A stretch of 48,850 nucleotides of DNA, from contig JAQVOS010000005.1 in the NCBI GenBank assembly GCA_028702495.1, positions 1-48,850 on the forward strand, in the 5' to 3' direction. Below the pieces are notes generated by a model that saw nothing but the letters and a program-made list of their open reading frames with translations, ran no database searches and was not told the DNA's origin. Positions 43,461 through 48,850 of this stretch are shown piece by piece (positions within the stretch are counted from its first letter, which is position 1; every line of letters starts with the position of its first letter). A program made the position numbers and the translations under genes. The DNA comes from Bacilli bacterium (GTDB taxonomy: Bacteria > Bacillota_I > Bacilli_A > ML615J-28 > CAG-698).

Positions 43461-45944
43461 TTATTCACTAATTTGTACTTTTCCTAACACTTTTGATATC
43501 GCAGCCATAACTTGTGGAGCTAGTACCAATAATAGGAATAAGAATAAATAATTGGTTTTATCAAGAGAAACAATATTTAAGAAGGGTTGTCCAAACAAGA
43601 GGGAATCTCCCATAAAGATAACGGCTAAGATTGAACTGATGAAAACAAACCCAAAGACCAAAGATTTTAACCAATTAAACGGTTTCGATACTTGGAATAA
43701 AACAAGGATGCAAATCCAGGTTGTTTGAATGAGAGCAATAGATGAATATTCTTCTGTTGTCCAAGCAAAGATATTTTGAAGTCTTAAGAAGTACATGACC
43801 GCGTGAAATACGACAACTGTCAGAGCTCCTGGAAGGGTTCTCTTCATAACGTTCGCAATGAAACGACCTTTGACACGTTCATTGTTTGGTTGAAGGGCTA
43901 AAATAGTCGCTGGGAAGCCAATGGCGAAGAATTCGATGAGCCACAATTGACCAGATTGGAAAGGATATCCTTGTCCCAATGAGGTGGTTCGTGAGAGCAC
44001 CAAATACAAAATAGTCAATAGAACCGTGAAGATTGTTTTAACTAAGAAGAGGGAAGAGGTTCTTTGAATGTTATTAATCACTCGTCTACCTTCAGAGACT
44101 ACTTTAGGCATTGAAGCAAAATTTGAGTCCATCAAAACGAGATGCGCAACATATCGCGTTGCTTCCGATCCTGAGGCCATGGCAATCGAACAGTCCGATT
44201 CTTTGAGAGCAAGGATGTCGTTGACACCATCTCCCGTCATCGCAACAGTCCGCTTTTGAGCTTTGAATGCTCGAACAAGAACCCGTTTTTGAGTGGGGGA
44301 GACCCGACCAAAAACTGTATAATCAAAAGCAATCTCCGTCACTTCTTCATCACTTAATCCTTCTAGACTGATGAATCTTTCCGCGTTTCGAACGCCAGCG
44401 CGAGCCGCAATTTCAGAAACGGTCAAAGGATTATCACCACTAATGACTTTTACATCTACACCATTATTTCTGAAATATTCAATGGTTGAATAAGCCGTTT
44501 CGCGAATGTGGTCTTGAATTACAATAAGGGCAAGAGGACGAACGAGTTTTGGTGGTTGTTCTTGTTTGATCGAGCCTGTGGCATATCCTAATACAAGAAC
44601 TCGGCACCCTTGAGCAGCAAAACGTTCAACCTTTGGTTTTACTTTATCATATTGATCGGTTAAGACAAATTCAGGAGCTCCTAGTAAGAATGTTCCCACA
44701 ATTTCTTTATTGACAGGATTGGCAAAGGTGACCGCACTATATTTCCGTTTGGATGAGAAAGGAATGGTTACGACGGGTGATAACACTTTATTCTTATCGA
44801 AATAACGAATCAAGGCATCGCTTGTAGGATTGCTTTCAGAAAAAGCATTCATCATCGAACCGATGATTTCACGAATGGTATAATCTGTTGTATTTTTGAC
44901 TTCAACACAATCAAGCACTTTCATAGTACCATCGGTGATGGTTCCAGTTTTATCAAGACACAAAGTATCCACGCGGGCAAGCATTTCAATACAATAAAGT
45001 TCCTGCACCAGCGTATTATTCCGACCTAATTTTCGAACCCCCACAGCCAAAGCGATGGTTGTTAAAAGATAGAGTCCAGATGGAATCATACCAATGACAA
45101 CTGCTGCAGCAGTTTTAACTGCTTCTGAATAGTTTGGCATGTTGAATAGTCCGCCGAGGGTTGTAAGTTTTTGATAAAACGTGAGCGCACCTAATGGTAT
45201 GATAATAATCGAAATGATGCGAATAATGGCATTTAAGGTTCTCATGAGTTCTGATTTTGGTTTTTGATGTTTACGAGCTTCGGAAGCAAGTTTTTCAACG
45301 TAGTTATCTTCCCCGACATGTTCAGCACGAGCAAAGCAAGAACCACTCACAATATAACTTCCCGAATATAAGAATTCACCAGTCGTTTTACCAATGGAAT
45401 CGGCTTCGCCTGTGATGAGAGATTCATTCACTTCTACATGTCCAGATAGGACAATAGAATCGGTATAGATTTGATCCCCCGCTTTAAAGGATAATACATC
45501 ATCTAATACAACCTCATCAGTGGTTGTTTCAATGGTTTCTCCATCACGAATGACAACCGCTTTTGGAGCAGAAACCAAGGATAGTTTATCAATCATTTTC
45601 TTGGCTTTAATCTCTTGAACGATGCTAATAATAATATTAGGAATTATGACGGGCAAATAGGTCATATTTGACCAACTTAAGGCAATCGATAATAAGACAG
45701 TAATGACTAAATATAGAATGTTAAAAAAGGTAAAGAGGTTATCAAAAATGATGCGACCAACACTTTTTCCATGTTTTACATTGGTTTTGTTCACTAGATG
45801 TTGGAGTTGCCGTTTTTCGACTTGTTCTTTTGACAATCCAGTGTTGGAATCTACCGAAGTATAACGTTCAACTGTTAGATCCATTGCTTTAGTAGCGACC
45901 TCTTTTTGAGATTTCACTTTACCGGATTTTTCTGATTTTGGCAT
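43461..45944 (-). CDS. Cation-transporting P-type ATPase (HAD-IC, CtpE-like)
   Basis: Membrane cation pump of the P-type ATPase superfamily. The phosphorylation motif DKTGTIT has D331; the actuator loop reads LITGEAD (about 176-182); the hinge TGDGVNDILALK is near residue 600; about eight to ten helices flank these. The fourth-helix metal site has PSGL (288-291) where many related pumps have PEGL. Ion specificity cannot be read; calcium or magnesium is plausible for the CtpE-like group. The start at 45944 was chosen for GGTGAAA upstream and because the longer frame runs back into the promoter. Confidence 0.88.
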   Translation of the reverse strand: MPKSEKSGKVKSQKEVATKAMDLTVERYTSVDSNTGLSKEQVEKRQLQHLVNKTNVKHGKSVGRIIFDNLFTFFNILYLVITVLLSIALSWSNMTYLPVIIPNIIISIVQEIKAKKMIDKLSLVSAPKAVVIRDGETIETTTDEVVLDDVLSFKAGDQIYTDSIVLSGHVEVNESLITGEADSIGKTTGEFLYSGSYIVSGSCFARAEHVGEDNYVEKLASEARKHQKPKSELMRTLNAIIRIISIIIIPLGALTFYQKLTTLGGLFNMPNYSEAVKTAAAVVIGMIPSGLYLLTTIALAVGVRKLGRNNTLVQELYCIEMLARVDTLCLDKTGTITDGTMKVLDCVEVKNTTDYTIREIIGSMMNAFSESNPTSDALIRYFDKNKVLSPVVTIPFSSKRKYSAVTFANPVNKEIVGTFLLGAPEFVLTDQYDKVKPKVERFAAQGCRVLVLGYATGSIKQEQPPKLVRPLALIVIQDHIRETAYSTIEYFRNNGVDVKVISGDNPLTVSEIAARAGVRNAERFISLEGLSDEEVTEIAFDYTVFGRVSPTQKRVLVRAFKAQKRTVAMTGDGVNDILALKESDCSIAMASGSEATRYVAHLVLMDSNFASMPKVVSEGRRVINNIQRTSSLFLVKTIFTVLLTILYLVLSRTTSLGQGYPFQSGQLWLIEFFAIGFPATILALQPNNERVKGRFIANVMKRTLPGALTVVVFHAVMYFLRLQNIFAWTTEEYSSIALIQTTWICILVLFQVSKPFNWLKSLVFGFVFISSILAVIFMGDSLLFGQPFLNIVSLDKTNYLFLFLLLVLAPQVMAAISKVLGKVQISE

Positions 45945-45972
45945 TTTTTTCACCACGCAATCATATAAATGT

Positions 45973-46001
45973 ATTTTAGCATAATTTATTTCTTTTAACA
46001 A
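45973..46001 (-). promoter_or_regulatory. Promoter of the P-type ATPase gene
   Basis: TTGTTA (45996-46001), 17 bases, TAAAAT (45973-45978) on the minus strand. Its position shows that the upstream in-frame ATG at 46001 is not the true start. Confidence 0.65.
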
Positions 46002-46044
46002 GACTTTTTAAAAAGGTTAGCAATCAATTTTTAAAGGGACTGAA

Positions 46045-46593
46045 CTATTTTTCTCCACGCATGGATTGATAAACTTTATCGCGGAGGGGTTTTCCTCCCA
46101 TTGCTTCAACCATTGCTAAAGCAAAATCTTGTGTATATCCCATTGCTTTTCCAGTAATGATGTGAGGCGTAATTACGATTCCTTGATTTCGATGCAAGGG
46201 TGCTTTTTCCAAATCCTCAAATCCGGGGAAACAAGTGTACTCAGTATTTTTTAAAAGACCATATTGAATAAGAAGGCTCGGAGCAGCACATATGGCACCA
46301 ATAAGCTTTTGTTCTTGATGAAAGTCAAGAGTGAGACGTTCAATCACTTGCTGATGTCGTAAAATCGCCTCGACCGCACGCCCACCAGGAATCACTAAAA
46401 ATTGAAATTGACGAACATTTACATTCTCTAAAAACATGTCCGCAAGAACATGTAGAGCATGACTGGATGTCACATGTAAATCTTTACAAATGGCTGCTGT
46501 TTTTACTTCAAATCCAGCCCTTTGTAAAATATCGAGGGTCATAATGGCTTCAGTGTCTTCGAAGCCATCTGCTAAAATGAGTAAACCTTTCAT
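46045..46593 (-). CDS. DJ-1/PfpI (ThiJ/YajL) family protein
   Basis: Class I glutamine amidotransferase-like fold of the DJ-1/YajL group, proposed to act in protein or oxidative-stress repair; the exact reaction is disputed. The N-terminal LLILADGFEDTEAIMTLDIL and the nucleophile elbow GAICAAPSLL (catalytic Cys) are clear, with the loop VIPGGRAVEAIL. Length 182 fits. It is the last gene of the trmB-ytoP-DUF84 operon, 3 bases after DUF84. Confidence 0.9.
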   Translation of the reverse strand: MKGLLILADGFEDTEAIMTLDILQRAGFEVKTAAICKDLHVTSSHALHVLADMFLENVNVRQFQFLVIPGGRAVEAILRHQQVIERLTLDFHQEQKLIGAICAAPSLLIQYGLLKNTEYTCFPGFEDLEKAPLHRNQGIVITPHIITGKAMGYTQDFALAMVEAMGGKPLRDKVYQSMRGEK

Positions 46594-46596
46594 GAT

Positions 46597-47115
46597 TTAT
46601 TTACCTCCATTTTTAACCAAATATTGCCCCATTAATAGTTTCACAATATGAACAAATATGTCGATGCGTTTAACTGATCCATCAGTAAATAGTCCGATGG
46701 CACCTTCATGATGTTTGATATCTTCGGTTTTATAGAGACGATCCATGATGGTTGCAAGTTCATCTTGCTTTTGTTCAAGTTCAATTTGAACTTTTTTGGG
46801 GAGCGGAATTCGTGTTCCACCGGCCATATAATGTTCTTGATTATGATCTATGAGAACTCCCCAATTCACTAAGAACAGGTGACCGTTGGTGTATTCCACT
46901 CCCGCTTCTAGTCCCATTCTAAGTCCTTGGTCGCCGCATTTGAGGGCGCGATTGGTAGCTCCTTCAATGGTTTCTTTATCACTAAAGGGCTGGGATGAAA
47001 CACCACTATCGGTGGATAGTCCCACAACCTCATAGACTAATCCCATATCTTTAAGAGCCAATCGAACAGCATCTAACTTCACTCGATTCTGGGTACCAAC
47101 GAATAATTTATACAT
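46597..47115 (-). CDS. DUF84 family inosine/xanthosine triphosphatase-like protein
   Basis: Member of DUF84 (YjjX-like), a Maf/HAM1-related fold; the E. coli member YjjX hydrolyses ITP and XTP. Family features are the start LFVGTQNRVKLDAVRLAL, the loop GVSSQPFSDKETIEGATNRA and GLEAGVEYTNGHLFLVNW. It overlaps the upstream M42 peptidase gene by 8 bases and precedes the DJ-1 gene. The role here is probably housecleaning of deaminated purine nucleotides. Confidence 0.85.
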   Translation of the reverse strand: MYKLFVGTQNRVKLDAVRLALKDMGLVYEVVGLSTDSGVSSQPFSDKETIEGATNRALKCGDQGLRMGLEAGVEYTNGHLFLVNWGVLIDHNQEHYMAGGTRIPLPKKVQIELEQKQDELATIMDRLYKTEDIKHHEGAIGLFTDGSVKRIDIFVHIVKLLMGQYLVKNGGK

Positions 47116-48175
47116 TTTTCTTCACTTCGCGAAGGGCAGCTTCATCAAAGTTCATGACCAGAGCAAGAAGCATCTTCTTCACTTCTTCAACATCGCGGAC
47201 ATCAATGATGGCCGCATTGGTATGAATATAGCGTCCAGGAAGACCTACAGTGGTGGCGATTGCCCCAGAATATTGGGCAGCTGCTGCGTCGGTCCCTCCC
47301 ATGGATAAGAAATATTGACATTTAATATGATGTTCACGAGCTAACTTTTCAAAATACCCCTGAATTCCTTGATGCATGATGCAACGAGGATCATAGAAAC
47401 GGATGAGGAAGCCTTCTCCTAATTTACCAAAAGCACGAGGATGATCTTTGGATAAGAAATCTCCCACTGGAGAAACATCTACTGCAATAAAGAGATCTGG
47501 TTTCACAAGGTTCGAGGCGGTTGTAGCCCCTCTTAGTCCTACTTCTTCTTGAACGGTTGCGCCACAAATGAGAGTATTGGGATGATTGAGCTTTTTCGCT
47601 TCAGCGAATACTTCGAGTGCCATTCCAACACCAAAGCGATTGTCCCATGCTTTAGATACAATCTTTTTTCCATCTTCCATGACGTAGTAGTTGTTTTGAC
47701 TGACGATGGCTTGACCCACGGTAATTCCCCAATCAAGTGCTTCTTGTTTTGAAGAAGCTCCAATATCTAAGAGAAGATCATCAAAACTCAAGTCTTTCTT
47801 GGCTTCATCACTTCCGCGGTTAATATGTGGAGGAATCGCTCCAATGAGACCTTTGATGCGTTTGGTTGGAGAAATAATAACTTCCATATTTTGGGAATAA
47901 TAGACTTCTGCTTGGATCCCACCGATGGGTAGCATCTTAATAAAGCCTTCATCCGTAATTCTTATAACCATGAGTCCTACTTCATCCATATGACCGGCAA
48001 TCATAATGGTGGGGCCTTTTTTTCGGTCCACTCCAAAAATTGATCCAAGACGATCTTGAATGATTTCATCGGTATGTTTTTCTAGTTCTTCCTTTACAAA
48101 AGACCGAACCATACTTTCATGTCCGGCGATTCCAGGAAGGTTCACAAGTTGTTCGTATAATTTCATTCTTTCCAT
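47108..48175 (-). CDS. ytoP: M42 family glutamyl aminopeptidase (YtoP-like)
   Basis: Zinc-dependent aminopeptidase of the M42 (PepA/FrvX/YtoP) family that degrades peptides in the cytoplasm. Metal ligands and catalytic residues lie in IAGHMDEVGLMV, SKAWDNRFGVG, the glutamate pair VQEEVGLRGA, VAVDVSPVGD and the C-terminal IHTNAAIIDVRD. Length 355 is normal. GAGG is well placed before the ATG at 48175, which overlaps the end of trmB by 13 bases. The trmB-ytoP pairing is seen in Bacillus. Confidence 0.93.
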   Translation of the reverse strand: MERMKLYEQLVNLPGIAGHESMVRSFVKEELEKHTDEIIQDRLGSIFGVDRKKGPTIMIAGHMDEVGLMVIRITDEGFIKMLPIGGIQAEVYYSQNMEVIISPTKRIKGLIGAIPPHINRGSDEAKKDLSFDDLLLDIGASSKQEALDWGITVGQAIVSQNNYYVMEDGKKIVSKAWDNRFGVGMALEVFAEAKKLNHPNTLICGATVQEEVGLRGATTASNLVKPDLFIAVDVSPVGDFLSKDHPRAFGKLGEGFLIRFYDPRCIMHQGIQGYFEKLAREHHIKCQYFLSMGGTDAAAAQYSGAIATTVGLPGRYIHTNAAIIDVRDVEEVKKMLLALVMNFDEAALREVKKNV

Positions 48176-48813
48176 TTTTTTATCCTCACATAATAAATGA
48201 TATTCCCTTTGGTTACAAAGCGATCTTCATATTCGGTTGTCACAAGAGACTCAGAATTATCTTGCTTATCTTCGTGAAGATTGAGCGACAATTCATCTAA
48301 GATCCATCCCTGCTCAGTGAACATTCTTAATGAGAACTCAAACAAATGACGATTATCCGTTTTAAATTCAATTGTTCCTTGAGATGATAAAAGGACGGTG
48401 TATTGTTCCAAATGATGCGAAGCGGTTAAGCGACGTTTTGTATGACGTTTTTTAGGCCAAGGATCGCTAAAGTTTAAATAGAGTTTATCCACTTCTTGGG
48501 GTAAAAACATACTAAGGAGTTCTTCCGCATCCCCTAATATAAACCAGCAATTATCCTCTTTCTTTTCGACTTTATCAATGGCTTTCTTTAAGACACTTGC
48601 TTGTTTTTCAAGACCAAGAAATAAGATGTCAGGATTTCTTTTGGCCATTTCAAGAATGAATTGACCTTTTCCCATGCCAATTTCAAGATGTAGAGCCTTG
48701 GCTTTTGGGTAAAGATCGCGCCATTTTCCTTGATGAGCAATCGGATCTAAAACCACTAAATCGCTTCGCTCATGAAGAACTTCTTGGGCGTTTTTTATGT
48801 GTCTGAGGCGCAT
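48163..48813 (-). CDS. trmB: tRNA (guanine46-N7)-methyltransferase
   Basis: Methylates N7 of G46 in the variable loop of tRNAs. The SAM site HLEIGMGKGQFILEMAKRNPD and the signature NFSDPWPKKRHTKRRL are diagnostic. Length 216 is normal. It is the most upstream visible gene of an operon with ytoP, DUF84 and DJ-1; its promoter, if immediate, would lie beyond the right edge of the window. Confidence 0.96.
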   Translation of the reverse strand: MRLRHIKNAQEVLHERSDLVVLDPIAHQGKWRDLYPKAKALHLEIGMGKGQFILEMAKRNPDILFLGLEKQASVLKKAIDKVEKKEDNCWFILGDAEELLSMFLPQEVDKLYLNFSDPWPKKRHTKRRLTASHHLEQYTVLLSSQGTIEFKTDNRHLFEFSLRMFTEQGWILDELSLNLHEDKQDNSESLVTTEYEDRFVTKGNIIYYVRIKKWKE

Positions 48814-48850
48814 ATTAGTTCCTTGGTAGGTTGGCTAGAAGTGCCATTGC

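Noticed and set aside
45945..46001. Longer N-terminus of the P-type ATPase
   Set aside because: The promoter -10 and -35 elements lie inside this stretch and the ATG at 45944 has GGTGAAA upstream.
1..48850. CRISPR array, tRNA gene, prophage or intact insertion sequence
   Set aside because: No regularly spaced repeats, cloverleaf-like sequence, transposase, integrase or phage structural genes were recognised by reading.

Overview
The window looks like chromosome from a low-GC Bacillota bacterium, class Bacilli in the broad sense. Several gene blocks follow the order known from Bacillus and relatives: pgsA-recA-rny, comEA-comEC-holA next to rpsT, walJ-rlmH, mnmA-recD2, rpiB-upp, rpsF-ssb-rpsR, gdpP-rplI-dnaB and trmB-ytoP. 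TGA is used as a stop (oxidoreductase, prmC and others), so the genetic code is standard and this is not a Mycoplasma-type genome. Alanine racemase, a cell wall amidase and aspartokinase suggest a peptidoglycan wall. Species or family cannot be named from the sequence; a deep or uncultured Bacilli/Erysipelotrichia-like lineage is a guess. I see no CRISPR array, tRNA gene, prophage or intact insertion sequence.

Layout. Nearly everything is on the minus strand. From the left edge: two tandem, perfectly consensus promoters fire out of the window (probably into an rRNA or other stable-RNA operon); then an amidase, rny, and the oxidoreductase-pgsA-recA operon; divergent rpsT; a comEA-comEC-holA block; lysC with a DUF1461 membrane protein and a GNAT acetyltransferase; and a walJ-rlmH-uvrB-mnmA-recD2 run of repair and tRNA/rRNA-modification genes. 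A plus-strand aminotransferase sits between two long non-coding stretches. Next come a giant two-unit PrsA-like lipoprotein, and a YhaM exoribonuclease coupled to a CCA-transferase-like protein. A plus-strand island holds yigZ and an ABC-like ATPase/membrane protein pair. After it come a DUF1146 protein, a CapD-type nucleotide-sugar dehydratase, upp-rpiB, alr-prmC-(membrane protein)-ywlC, prfA, gdpP::rplI-dnaB, rpsF-ssb-rpsR, a PlsC-like acyltransferase, a P-type ATPase, and a trmB-ytoP-DUF84-DJ-1 operon running to the right edge.

Most genes are housekeeping. The unusual points are: (1) a GdpP c-di-AMP phosphodiesterase fused in frame to ribosomal protein L9, with a strong ribosome binding site kept inside the fusion; (2) an ABC-type ATPase that has lost the key residues of Walker A, Q-loop, signature, Walker B and H-switch, yet keeps a strong promoter and a membrane partner; (3) a CCA-adding-enzyme homologue with its catalytic DxD changed to ExE and a coiled-coil tail, coupled to an exoribonuclease; (4) a comEA ribosome binding site buried in the lysC terminator; (5) a PrsA-like lipoprotein that seems to hold two PrsA units; (6) terminator hairpins that enclose the stop codon of recA, yhaM and prfA.

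All function calls rest on motif recognition and gene order read by eye; no database search was run.
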